Part shown: one piece after another, positions 18,933-28,302 of the stretch
Numbering within the stretch: position 1 is the stretch's first letter
How the letters are laid out: every line of letters begins with the position of its first letter
From: Kordia aestuariivivens
GTDB taxonomy: Bacteria; Bacteroidota; Bacteroidia; Flavobacteriales; Flavobacteriaceae
DNA: 64,000 nucleotides
Reading direction: 5' to 3'
NCBI RefSeq assembly: GCF_014397005.1
Contig: NZ_JACGWS010000007.1
Coordinates: 1-64,000 of the forward strand
The notes under the pieces: generated by a model
Told to the model about the DNA's origin: nothing
Seen by the model: only the letters and a program-made list of their open reading frames with translations
The model's database searches: none
Program-made: the position numbers and the translations under genes

Positions 18933-19445
18933 ATGAAAAAATATTGTTTGTTGTTACTATTGCTATACAGTTGTACTATTAACATTCAGAAAGAAATTTC
19001 ATTATCAGAAATTGATATAAAAACAATATTTGAAGACTTAGAATGTGGAGAAGCGTTGGAATGGTGGCCTACTATGGAGGAAGCTACTCAATCGTTTATT
19101 AATATTTTGAAAAATGATTACAATCAAAAATATACTAAGATCGTATTAGTTGAGTTTTGTCATTCAGGAGAAACAGTCGTGCATAATTCGTTAACAATCT
19201 TTCATGATTTAGAAGGAAATATGACAGTTCTCTCATTTGGAATGGATTGGCATACCGTTCGAAAAAAAATAAAAATGCCTTTCATTACTACTGAAAAAAT
19301 TCTATCAAAATTAGCTACTACTAATGGAAATTTTACTAAAATGTGGATATTAGATATAACAAAAGATACTGCAAAATGTGATTTCATAAGAAATTTCAGT
19401 TACGAAAATTACAAAGGACTTCAAGATTTAAGCTTTTTTAATTGA
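18933..19445 (+). CDS. Predicted lipoprotein of unknown function
   Basis: 170 aa. Short lipoprotein signal ending LLLYSC (Cys14). The mature part is mixed alpha/beta with LECGEALEWWPTMEEATQSF, a central IVLVEFCHSGETVVHNSLTI and a C-terminal MWILDITKDTAKCDF. I do not recognise the family. It runs convergently into the T9SS cargo gene, overlapping it by 8 nt at the 3' ends. Confidence 0.6.
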   Translation: MKKYCLLLLLLYSCTINIQKEISLSEIDIKTIFEDLECGEALEWWPTMEEATQSFINILKNDYNQKYTKIVLVEFCHSGETVVHNSLTIFHDLEGNMTVLSFGMDWHTVRKKIKMPFITTEKILSKLATTNGNFTKMWILDITKDTAKCDFIRNFSYENYKGLQDLSFFN

Positions 19446-21723
19446 CGATAATTTTCTTCGTGAATTGCGCTGTTGCTGTTGTGAGCTTTAAGAAATAGAT
19501 TCCACTTTGTAAGCTTGAAACATTGAGTTCAATTGTTTTGCTATCTTCAACTTGTTGCAGGATTTGTTTTCCTTGCACATCAAATAGCCGCACGTTTGAA
19601 GTTTCGTTTTTATCAAATGTTACATATAATATATCCGTCGCAGGATTTGGATAGGTTGTCACGTTTATACTTGAAACTTCACCAACCGAAAGCGGTGCTA
19701 CAAATTTTGTTTCAAACGTATTTGTGATCACAGGCGCATTAAAGTCAAAATAAATTCCTGCAACTCCGGGAATGATATCGCCAATAGCATATCCAGCTTT
19801 TGGTTTTATTTTAAAGTATACAAAACCATTACTTCCATCGGCATCAAACATTTCGGCAGGCAAGTTAATATCATCAAACCGCCAAACCAATTCATCATTC
19901 GTGCGAACTACTTGAAAATCATGACTTGACGCTACCATTTGAAACGTAGTTTCGTCTAATTCTGTATCTAAGGTTTCTTCTATTCGCACATTTACAGCTT
20001 CCGCAGTTCCTAAGTTTTGGAATCGGATGGTATAGTACAAATAGTCTTGTGATGTAAAATCTTCGTGAATAATTTCTGGTCCACGCGATTCTGTGATGTC
20101 ATTTGGATCCCAAGAACCAATCACAGTTTCTTCTAGTGAAGATGTATTGTTTCCTAAAACGAGATCATTTGTATCCGTTGTATAGGTAACTGTATTTGTT
20201 GTGATTTCTCCTAAAGCAACTGTTACAGGACACAATAATTCTATTTCAATAAGTTCAGTCGCAAAAGGTGCTAGATTCACAAAATCGACTGTAAATCCTG
20301 TTGCTGTATTTGTAACCGTATAATTCGAATTGATGCTAATGATATTATTGAATACTAGTAAATTATCAACCACAAATTCTATCGTTCCAGACGCAACCGT
20401 TGTTGTTGAATTGTTTTTGAGCATTAGTAAATTATCATGCGTAAATCCTGGTCGTGGCGGACGCGAAGTATTTATCAAAAGTACTTCTATATCTTCACAA
20501 GCTTGTGGTGCTGTCAGTGGAAAGTCGACAAAAATAGCATTTCCAATAGCAACATTTACGTCGTTTATGGTTGGTGTTGCGATCGTGTAACAATTTACAT
20601 ATTCAGGAAATAAATCAAATGTAATATCATACGTATTCGCGCCATCATCACTTAGTATGGTATAAATTTGGTTCGTTGTGCCTACATTTATGATTCCATC
20701 GTCGTTTTCTTCGTATAAAACATTTCCAAACGGAACTAACACTTCTCCAACATCATACGTTCCATTAGTATTATCATCTAAAAAGCTTCTTACATTTATG
20801 ATTCCGACTACTGAAGTATCTAAGCAAGACGCTTGAAATTGTAAAGGCACAAATGAATTTTGGCAAGAAATAGAACCATCTGAGTCTATTTTTACTGTAA
20901 TTTCATCGCCTGTAGATTCAAAAATTAATCCTGTGACATCTCCATTATTTCCATAACCAGTATATAATACAGTAATATCATCTGAGTCAATTATAATTAG
21001 TTCATCCCAGTTTTCTTCTACCATACCTTCTATAAATTCTATGGTTACTGGAGAACCGCTTGTACTTCGAAATCTGAATTCTGTATCATCATTGTTCGTG
21101 TAGCAATAGGTCGTTGTTATTGGAGCTTGAGAACAATCTACACTTGTATATGTTATGATTTCTAAATCAAAATTTACAACAGCGAAACAACTCAAACTCG
21201 GATCTTGAGCACGTGCAAAAATAGTTTGCGGATTTGTTAGATTGGTATAACTGGTTGGATTTACAATAGGGTTGAGCTCATTTTGCGCTTCCACAAAACT
21301 CTCATAAAACGTGATTTGTAAGTTTGTATTTCCATTAATGATTTCCGGAATTTTCACAGTTAAATCAAATACATCAGAAGTTGCATTTGTGGTAGTTTCT
21401 ATGATAGAATCTGACGGATTGTTTACTGCTGGTGAGCTACTAAAAGTAACCAAAGAATCATCAGAAGATGTAATTCCATTCACTATTACTGTGGCTTCAT
21501 ATAATCCAGATTGTGTTACAACAAGCGTTGCCGATGTTTCTCCTGCAATTGTTTGTCCATCTTGAGACCATTGGTAGGCAGTAGCGTTTTGTGTGGTTGC
21601 ATCTAACACAATCGCTTGTCCATCACAGATTTCTATATCGTCACCTACGTTGACAGTTTGAGAAAATCCTATTGCGGTAAAAGATAGAAAGATAATTAGT
21701 ATATAAAGTAATCTTGTTTTCAT
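19438..21723 (-). CDS. Secreted multidomain protein with T9SS type A sorting domain
   Basis: 761 aa. Signal peptide about 1-21 (ILIIFLSFTAIGFSQ), then an Ig/PKD-like domain (IEICDGQAIVLDATTQNATAYQW...), a CUB-like region with CYTNNDDTEFRFRS, an SdrD B-like linker (RSFLDDNTNGTYDVGE), DUF11-like repeats (SWDPNDITESRGPEI, ENLGTAEAVNVRIEE-like) and a C-terminal type A sorting domain (YPNPATDILYVTF ... LQSGIYFLKL). This domain routes proteins through the type IX secretion system to the cell surface. No enzymatic domain is visible, so it is likely an adhesin or surface protein. Confidence 0.85.
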   Translation of the reverse strand: MKTRLLYILIIFLSFTAIGFSQTVNVGDDIEICDGQAIVLDATTQNATAYQWSQDGQTIAGETSATLVVTQSGLYEATVIVNGITSSDDSLVTFSSSPAVNNPSDSIIETTTNATSDVFDLTVKIPEIINGNTNLQITFYESFVEAQNELNPIVNPTSYTNLTNPQTIFARAQDPSLSCFAVVNFDLEIITYTSVDCSQAPITTTYCYTNNDDTEFRFRSTSGSPVTIEFIEGMVEENWDELIIIDSDDITVLYTGYGNNGDVTGLIFESTGDEITVKIDSDGSISCQNSFVPLQFQASCLDTSVVGIINVRSFLDDNTNGTYDVGEVLVPFGNVLYEENDDGIINVGTTNQIYTILSDDGANTYDITFDLFPEYVNCYTIATPTINDVNVAIGNAIFVDFPLTAPQACEDIEVLLINTSRPPRPGFTHDNLLMLKNNSTTTVASGTIEFVVDNLLVFNNIISINSNYTVTNTATGFTVDFVNLAPFATELIEIELLCPVTVALGEITTNTVTYTTDTNDLVLGNNTSSLEETVIGSWDPNDITESRGPEIIHEDFTSQDYLYYTIRFQNLGTAEAVNVRIEETLDTELDETTFQMVASSHDFQVVRTNDELVWRFDDINLPAEMFDADGSNGFVYFKIKPKAGYAIGDIIPGVAGIYFDFNAPVITNTFETKFVAPLSVGEVSSINVTTYPNPATDILYVTFDKNETSNVRLFDVQGKQILQQVEDSKTIELNVSSLQSGIYFLKLTTATAQFTKKIIVN

Positions 21724-21964
21724 AGCGTCATTCGTTAGTTATGCTAAAAATAACATTTTATATGTAATTTCTGTAAAAAACATCTTTTAAAATTTCGGTG
21801 ATACTTATTTTTAATATTCTCAAAACAAGTAAGATAAATACAAATTTTAGTTGTTTTAACACAATTTCACAACGCTTACGAAAAATAATTGACGCTTATA
21901 CAATTATTTTTTATACACTAAATTTTTTAACTACTTTGAATTCGTTTTAATTAATTCGTAGACA

Positions 21965-24001
21965 ATGAAGTGGCTCAATTTTACCATCACTAAACTTACT
22001 TTTTCTATCATTTTTGGTATTTTGATTGGTTACTACAGCAGTATTTCTTGGACCACAAGTTGTTTTATTTTTGGTGTTTTATTTGTGGTGTTATGCATTT
22101 TCTTTTGGATGGCTCGAAAGCAATTTTTACAAACAATTGGTTTTGGATTGATGGCACTTTTGACAACAGTTAGCTTAGGAATTGTCATTGAGAATTTTCA
22201 TGAAGAGAAAAATCATGAAACACATTTTAGTAAAATTTCAGCAGTCGAGACTGTTCAGTTACGCATTCGCGAAGTTTTAAAATCAAACCGTTATTACGAT
22301 CGATATGTTGGCGAAATGCTGAAAGCAAATGAAAAATTAGCTTCTGGAAAAGTATTACTTCACATCCAAAAAGATAGCCTTTCAAAGCCTTTACACGTTG
22401 ATGCGGTTTTGCATACTACGCTGCTTCCAAAAGCAATCAAACCTGCATTAAATCCTACTAATTTTGATTATAAAACCTATTTGAACGATCGGTATATCTA
22501 TCATCAACTCTATGTGAAACCTTCAGAATTTATTGTTGCCAAAACACATCCAAAAACAGTTTATGGATATGCAGATGCGATTCGAACTCGGATTCATAAA
22601 AATTTAGTAAAAAGTGGTTTTGAAGCAGATGAATTAGCCGTTGTTGAAGCATTATTGTTAGGACAACGACAGCAAATTTCAAAGGAATTGCAAGCCAATT
22701 ACGCAAATGCTGGCGCTATTCATATTTTGGCAATTTCCGGATTGCACATTGGAATTCTCGTGTTGTTGTTACAATTTTTATTGAATCCGATGAATCGATT
22801 TAGAAAAGGAAAATTTGTAAAACTCCTTTTAATGGTTTGTATGTTGTGGAGTTTTGCCGTTTTATCAGGTTTGTCGGCTTCCGTTGTTCGCGCCGTAACG
22901 ATGTTTACCGCAATTGTGGTGGCCTCACATTTCAACAGACAAACTAATACGCTTCAAGTGCTCACGGTTTCCATGTTTTTCTTGTTGCTCTGCAAACCAC
23001 ATTTTTTGTTTGATGTCGGTTTTCAGTTGAGTTATGCTGCGGTTTTTGCTATTGTTTGGCTACAACCTTTATGGAAGCAACTTTGGAATCCGAAATCATT
23101 TGTACCAAAATCATTTTGGAGTTTACTCACGGTGAGTTTTTCGGCACAATTGGGCGTTTTACCATTGAGTTTGTATTATTTTCATCAGTTTCCTGGATTG
23201 TTTTTTATTGCCAATTTGACCATTATTCCTGTTCTTGGAATTATCTTGATTTTAGGAATTTCAGTAATCGTGCTGGCTTATTTTCAAATGTTGCCCGAGT
23301 TTTTAAGTTTGATATATATCTTCGTCATTCAACAGATGAACGCTTTTGTTTCTTGGATTGCTTCTTATAAACAGTTTGTGTTTGACGATCTTTTCATCAG
23401 CTTCAGTCAAATGATTGGCTGTTATTTGGTCATTATTGCGTTTGCACAGTATTTCCATCTCCCGAAAGGGAAAAACTTAAAATTAGCTTTGTACAGTATT
23501 TTGGTGTGTCAAGGTTTGTGGTTATTTGATCGTGTTCAGCAAACTCCAACGGAAGCTTCTTTTATGGTTTTTCATCAGACTAAAACTTCTATTTTAGCCA
23601 AACAACACGGAACTTCTTTAGCATTATTTCACGAGTTGGATAGTATTGCTTTCGCGAAGAATTATGTGATTCAAAATCAAATTGGGAATCAATTTATAAA
23701 GAGCGTTTCTTTTGATCGTTTACAGAATGTATATAGTTTGAATGATTCCTATTTATTGCGAATTGATAGTTTGGGCGTATATGAAATTCCAGCATTGAAG
23801 CCTGCGTATGTATTGTTGACCAATTCGCCAAAGATCAATTTGAATCGCATGATTGATTCGCTTCAACCAACATATATTATTGCGGATGGAAGTAATTATC
23901 GAAGCTATGTGAATCGTTGGAAAGCTGCTGCTGAGAAACAAAAAATCCCTTTTCACTATACTGGTGAAAAAGGATTTTTTTCTATTTCCTTGAAAGAATA
24001 A
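21965..24001 (+). CDS. ComEC/Rec2-type DNA uptake channel protein
   Basis: 678 aa polytopic protein. N-terminal DUF4131-like soluble part (about 60-190, containing VQLRIREVLKSNRYYDRYVGEM), then the competence domain with AISGLHIGILVLLLQFLL, SGLSASVVRAVTMF and FDVGFQLSYAAVFAIVWLQPLW. ComEC carries transforming DNA across the inner membrane. The C-terminal beta-lactamase-like nuclease domain of longer homologues is missing; only a short soluble tail remains, as in many Bacteroidota versions. Confidence 0.88.
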   Translation: MKWLNFTITKLTFSIIFGILIGYYSSISWTTSCFIFGVLFVVLCIFFWMARKQFLQTIGFGLMALLTTVSLGIVIENFHEEKNHETHFSKISAVETVQLRIREVLKSNRYYDRYVGEMLKANEKLASGKVLLHIQKDSLSKPLHVDAVLHTTLLPKAIKPALNPTNFDYKTYLNDRYIYHQLYVKPSEFIVAKTHPKTVYGYADAIRTRIHKNLVKSGFEADELAVVEALLLGQRQQISKELQANYANAGAIHILAISGLHIGILVLLLQFLLNPMNRFRKGKFVKLLLMVCMLWSFAVLSGLSASVVRAVTMFTAIVVASHFNRQTNTLQVLTVSMFFLLLCKPHFLFDVGFQLSYAAVFAIVWLQPLWKQLWNPKSFVPKSFWSLLTVSFSAQLGVLPLSLYYFHQFPGLFFIANLTIIPVLGIILILGISVIVLAYFQMLPEFLSLIYIFVIQQMNAFVSWIASYKQFVFDDLFISFSQMIGCYLVIIAFAQYFHLPKGKNLKLALYSILVCQGLWLFDRVQQTPTEASFMVFHQTKTSILAKQHGTSLALFHELDSIAFAKNYVIQNQIGNQFIKSVSFDRLQNVYSLNDSYLLRIDSLGVYEIPALKPAYVLLTNSPKINLNRMIDSLQPTYIIADGSNYRSYVNRWKAAAEKQKIPFHYTGEKGFFSISLKE

Positions 24002-24351
24002 ATTTAGCTTTTGAATTCAATATAAATATATCTAAGAATGAGTTTTAATGCTAAATAAAATTATTAGATAGATAGTAAAATTGAAATTATCACTTTCATT
24101 TTCTTTGCTCGCACAAAGAAAACAGAAACAAAAGAAAGTGCGCTTTTTAGTTCATGTCATTTATATCTTAAACTAAAGTATTCATGAATCTTCGATTTCC
24201 ATAGGTATTTTTAGTTTTCTCGCTGGAAAACTAAAACCGAAAAACTTTTACTAAATTTTTTCCAAGGCTTCAAAAATTCTTAACGTAAAAATTTTCTATA
24301 CTGCGGAAAAAGAATGAGTTTCAAAGTAAATATTGAAATTTACTGTCAAAA
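24002..24351. other. 350-bp gene-free stretch with a possible dispersed intergenic element
   Basis: No supported ORF. About 24091-24330 contains runs such as CTTTCATTTTCTTTGCTCGC, AAGAAAGTGCGCTTTTTAG and a TTTTCTCGCTGG / AAAACTAAAA pairing. From memory, similar sequence occurs repeatedly between flavobacterial genes, but I cannot check the copy number here. Confidence 0.35.
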
Positions 24352-24900
24352 CTAGCTTTTGAATTCATAAACGAACTCTTTTTGATATTTCTCCCAATCT
24401 TCTTTTGATTTGACTACTTTGTATTTGTCTGTTTTGAAAAGCTTTAGGTAAATTTCTAATTGCTTTGGCACTAAATATCCTGAAATTGGCGCGATTAAAT
24501 TGAAGTCATTGTCAAAAAACACCATTGTTGGATACGCGCGAACGCTTAAGTATCGTGCAAATTGATGTTGTGCGTTTCTTTTGTTTTTCTTTGCAGGATC
24601 GTAATTTGGGTTTGTAAAGGTGTTGTCCTTAAACGTAATACTCGAATCGCCTTCTGCATTGAATTTGATAGCGTAATAATTCTCATTGATATATTTTGCC
24701 ACATCAGGATTTCCAAACGTATTTTTATCTAACATTTTACACGGTCCGCACCAAGTTGTATAGACATCCATGATGATTTTTCGCGGTTCTTTTTTCATTA
24801 ATTCTTGGGCTTCTTCGATCGTAACCCAATTAATTTTTTGCGCATTCAGCGTTGTGATACTCACCAAAAGGATGCTTACGAGTGCTATTAAATTTTTCAT
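24352..24900 (-). CDS. Secreted thioredoxin-family protein
   Basis: 182 aa from the ATG at 24900, which gives a clear signal peptide (KNLIALVSILLVSITTLNA). An earlier ATG at 25008 would place a Cys/Lys-rich segment before the signal, so it is rejected. The thioredoxin fold follows with TTWCGPCKML (Cys51 and Cys54) and the cis-Pro region VRAYPTMVFFD. It would reduce or isomerise disulfides in the periplasm. Monocistronic. Confidence 0.85.
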   Translation of the reverse strand: MKNLIALVSILLVSITTLNAQKINWVTIEEAQELMKKEPRKIIMDVYTTWCGPCKMLDKNTFGNPDVAKYINENYYAIKFNAEGDSSITFKDNTFTNPNYDPAKKNKRNAQHQFARYLSVRAYPTMVFFDNDFNLIAPISGYLVPKQLEIYLKLFKTDKYKVVKSKEDWEKYQKEFVYEFKS

Positions 24901-25009
24901 CTGTGTGTTTCTTTTTCTTATCATTTGCAAAGTTCGTGCCTTTTTACAAATGCAAGTTACGAATTGAGTTTGAGATGTAATATCATTTACTGATTGAATT
25001 TGTTGCAAT

Positions 25010-25041
25010 AAAAAGCGCTTCCTTTCGAAAACGCTTTTTTA
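25010..25041 (-). terminator. Terminator hairpin downstream of the POT transporter gene
   Basis: AAAAAGCG pairs with CGCTTTTTT around a loop of about 14 nt. Read on the minus strand it lies about 20 bp after the stop of the peptide transporter gene. Confidence 0.6.
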
Positions 25042-25062
25042 GAATATATGTTGTTTTACACG

Positions 25063-26844
25063 TTATTTGACTCCGTGCATTAGTTTTTTCAAGACTCCAT
25101 TTAATATTATTGAAAGTAATCCAATAACTATTGGAAATAATGTGAATATTAAAAAGAATGTACTTAAAGAATATTGAGCTGTTATTTCTTCAATCATTCC
25201 TCCCATAGTTCCTGCTGATTTTTGTCCTATAGCAATCGCTAAGTACCAAATACCAAACATAAAACCAATCATACGCCCAGGCACTAATTTACTTAAGTAT
25301 GATAATCCTACTGGTGAAATACAGAGTTCGCCCATGGTGTGGAATAAGTATGCTAAAATTAAAAATACCATACTTACAGAAGCTGTTGTAGCTCCTTGCG
25401 GAATTCCTAAGGTTCCAATTACTAAGATCCCAAATCCTCCACCTAAGAGAATTAATCCGAGACCATATTTCATTGCGGCACTTGGATTGTATTTGCTTTC
25501 CCACCATTTAGAGAATAAAGGTGCTAATGTGATGATAAAGAAGGAATTTAAAATTCCAAACCAAGTTGCTCCAACTTCCGTTGTTTCTTTACCAAATTCT
25601 GCATTCACTTTGTAGAAAACTACATACCACAGAAAGGCAAATGTAAGTGCCAATACAATGTTAGATGCTAGAATTTTTTTATGTGTTTTTTTGAATAATA
25701 GATATAAAACCCATGTGATAATTGCTAAAGGAACCACCGTTAGTATTAAGTCAATGACCTTAAAAATCATTGCCGAGTTTCCTGTGAGTGCGCGTTGCGT
25801 AAAATCTCTAGCAAATAGAGTCATAGAACCTAGCGCTTGTTCAAAAGCTGCAAAGAATACCACTGTGAATAATCCAAATATGGAAACTGCTATAATTTTA
25901 TCTCTTACTATTGTAGAATATCGAATGGTTCGCATTGTAATTAAGATTAAAAACAATACCAATGATAATAATACAACTACATAAGGTCCTGAAATTCCAC
26001 CCAATTCAAAATCGAATAAATTTATTCCTCCAATTTTTGATAAAGGATCATTAAACAAGTATGATAAACCTCCAATAGCTGCTAAAGCCATTAAAACCTT
26101 GTCTACCGTTGTAAATGGATTCAGTTTTTCTGCAGCGTCCTCTTCATTTACTACTGGACTTTCTTCATTTATATTTTGCGGCAATTCTACTTCGTATACT
26201 TTTGATGGCTTACCACCAATTTCTCCAAATAAGTCTTTCGCTAACCAAAATTGAATTAACCCTAATAGCATGAATATTCCTGCCAATCCAAATCCGTAGC
26301 TCCATCCTACATTTTCTGCTAAGTATCCACATAACATCATCCCGAAGAAAGCTCCCGCATTTACACCCATGTAATAAATGGTGTATGCACCATCTTTTTT
26401 AGATTCTTTGCCTTTGTACATTTCGGAAATCATAGAAGTCATATTTGGCTTAAAGAAACCTGTTCCTATGATCAGTAATGCTAATCCAAGATATAGTGAC
26501 CATTGCGTTTCAAAAACCATGGAAACATGTCCTAACATCATGATAAAACATCCAATCACTACGGCAACTCTATATCCTGTATATTTATCAGCTATCCAAC
26601 CACCAACAATTGGTGTTAGATATAATAAAGATCCGTACGTACCAATTAATGCTAATGCATTTTCTGAAGACCAACCCCAACCTGGGTTATCTCCAAATAA
26701 AGGAGCCGTTAAGAATATTACTAATAAGATCCGCATTCCATAGAATGAAAAACGTTCCCACATCTCCGTAAAAAAGATTACGAATAATCCCGCAGGATGT
26801 CCTATTACTTTGTCTTTAAATAAATTTTCTACATCTGTATTCAT
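25063..26844 (-). CDS. POT/PTR family proton-coupled peptide transporter
   Basis: 593 aa, 12-14 membrane helices. POT signatures: FFTEMWERFSFYGMR (the ExxER proton-coupling motif) at about 25-39, GTGFFKPNMTSMISEMY and the C-terminal CISPVGLSYLSKLVP. A central soluble segment (about 207-245, VNEEDAAEKLNPFT) is longer than in the neighbouring paralogue. It imports di- and tripeptides with protons. It lies 11 bp from a second POT gene and just downstream of a DPP-IV-like peptidase, forming a dipeptide use operon. Confidence 0.92.
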   Translation of the reverse strand: MNTDVENLFKDKVIGHPAGLFVIFFTEMWERFSFYGMRILLVIFLTAPLFGDNPGWGWSSENALALIGTYGSLLYLTPIVGGWIADKYTGYRVAVVIGCFIMMLGHVSMVFETQWSLYLGLALLIIGTGFFKPNMTSMISEMYKGKESKKDGAYTIYYMGVNAGAFFGMMLCGYLAENVGWSYGFGLAGIFMLLGLIQFWLAKDLFGEIGGKPSKVYEVELPQNINEESPVVNEEDAAEKLNPFTTVDKVLMALAAIGGLSYLFNDPLSKIGGINLFDFELGGISGPYVVVLLSLVLFLILITMRTIRYSTIVRDKIIAVSIFGLFTVVFFAAFEQALGSMTLFARDFTQRALTGNSAMIFKVIDLILTVVPLAIITWVLYLLFKKTHKKILASNIVLALTFAFLWYVVFYKVNAEFGKETTEVGATWFGILNSFFIITLAPLFSKWWESKYNPSAAMKYGLGLILLGGGFGILVIGTLGIPQGATTASVSMVFLILAYLFHTMGELCISPVGLSYLSKLVPGRMIGFMFGIWYLAIAIGQKSAGTMGGMIEEITAQYSLSTFFLIFTLFPIVIGLLSIILNGVLKKLMHGVK

Positions 26845-26855
26845 AAAAGGATATT

Positions 26856-28265
26856 TTAGTTATCAGCTAATTCAAAACCTTCTGCTTCTTCATGCATGGT
26901 TCTTTCATTGTCTTCAGCACCATGTGTTAATGTTTCTAGTTTCTTTCTGAATACCATTACTAATAATCCAAATATTACACAGAATACAGCTATCCCAGTA
27001 AAGATTTTAAATTCTCCTAAACTTTCAGAAGCTTCTCCAAGAAGTCCTGCTAATTTGTTTCCAAAACCAGTCATCGCAAAGTAAACACCCATCATTAACG
27101 ATGCATATTTTAGTGGTGCTAGTTTTGTAATGTATGATAATGCTACTGGAGAAATACATAACTCTCCAACAGTATGGAATAAGTATGCTAATACTAGCCA
27201 GTACATTGCTGAACCTCCAGCTCCGTCAACAATTGGTCCGTTGCTATTAAATTCTGCAGCAGCTGCCGTCATAAAGAAGAATCCTGCTCCCATGATGATT
27301 AACCCAAGAATCATTTTGAATAATGACGTGGAAAGTTTTCCTTTTAATTTTCTTGATGCCCAATATCCTGCAACTAATGTTCCTAAGAAGATGATAAACA
27401 TAGCGTTTAATGATTGGAACCATGAAGCTGGCACTTCCCATCCCATTAACATTCTGTTTGTTTTTTCAGAAGCATAAATGTTCATTAATCCACCTGCTTG
27501 CTCAAAAGCTCCCCAGAATACAATTACCAATAAGAAAGAGATAAATAATACTACAATTCTATCTTTTTCTATTTTCGTTAAAGGCTTGTTCATTGCCTCT
27601 TTTTCAGCTTTATTTTCAGATGTTCCTAAGAAATTTCCAACATGTGTTAAGTATTTTTGACCTACTAGGTATTGTAATAAACCTAATGCCATTCCGATAC
27701 CTGCTAATCCAAATCCGTAATGCCACCCATGTACTTCTCCAACATATCCTACAATTAAACTTGATAGAAAAGCTCCAACATTAATTCCAATATAGAATAT
27801 GGTAAATCCTTTGTCTCTTCTGATATCTCCTTGCTTATAAAGTCCACCAACCATTGTTGAGATATTTGGCTTTAACATTCCTACACCAGCTATAATTAAT
27901 CCTAAACCTGTGTAGAATGCCCATAATTCTTCAACTGCTAAAATACTATGACCTGCAACTAGTAAAATTCCTCCATAGAGTACAGATTTTTTTTGTCCTA
28001 AAAATTTATCTGCAATCCATCCACCAGGAATAGACATTACATATACTAACATTGTGTACGTTCCATAAAGCGATAACGCTTCACCATTTGTCCAGCCTAA
28101 TCCTCCGTTATCACCTTGTGTTTGTGCTACAAGATATAATACTAAGATTGCTCGCATTCCGTAATACGAAAAACGTTCCCACATTTCTGTGAAGAATAAT
28201 ACATACAGTCCTACCGGATGTCCAAATAGCTCTTTTTGATGAGCTTGTTTTACTGAGTTTGTCAT
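26856..28265 (-). CDS. POT/PTR family proton-coupled peptide transporter (second copy)
   Basis: 469 aa paralogue of the downstream gene, with FFTEMWERFSYYGMRAILVLYL near the N-terminus, GVGMLKPNISTMVGGLY and ELCISPVALSYITKLAP. It is shorter because it lacks the central insertion. The two probably differ in peptide preference (inference). It follows the S9 peptidase with 37 bp spacing and ends with an acidic tail (DNERTMHEEAEGFELADN). Confidence 0.92.
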   Translation of the reverse strand: MTNSVKQAHQKELFGHPVGLYVLFFTEMWERFSYYGMRAILVLYLVAQTQGDNGGLGWTNGEALSLYGTYTMLVYVMSIPGGWIADKFLGQKKSVLYGGILLVAGHSILAVEELWAFYTGLGLIIAGVGMLKPNISTMVGGLYKQGDIRRDKGFTIFYIGINVGAFLSSLIVGYVGEVHGWHYGFGLAGIGMALGLLQYLVGQKYLTHVGNFLGTSENKAEKEAMNKPLTKIEKDRIVVLFISFLLVIVFWGAFEQAGGLMNIYASEKTNRMLMGWEVPASWFQSLNAMFIIFLGTLVAGYWASRKLKGKLSTSLFKMILGLIIMGAGFFFMTAAAAEFNSNGPIVDGAGGSAMYWLVLAYLFHTVGELCISPVALSYITKLAPLKYASLMMGVYFAMTGFGNKLAGLLGEASESLGEFKIFTGIAVFCVIFGLLVMVFRKKLETLTHGAEDNERTMHEEAEGFELADN

Positions 28266-28302
28266 TGTATTAAATAGTTTGGGTTAGTGTAAATTGTTGT
28301 TA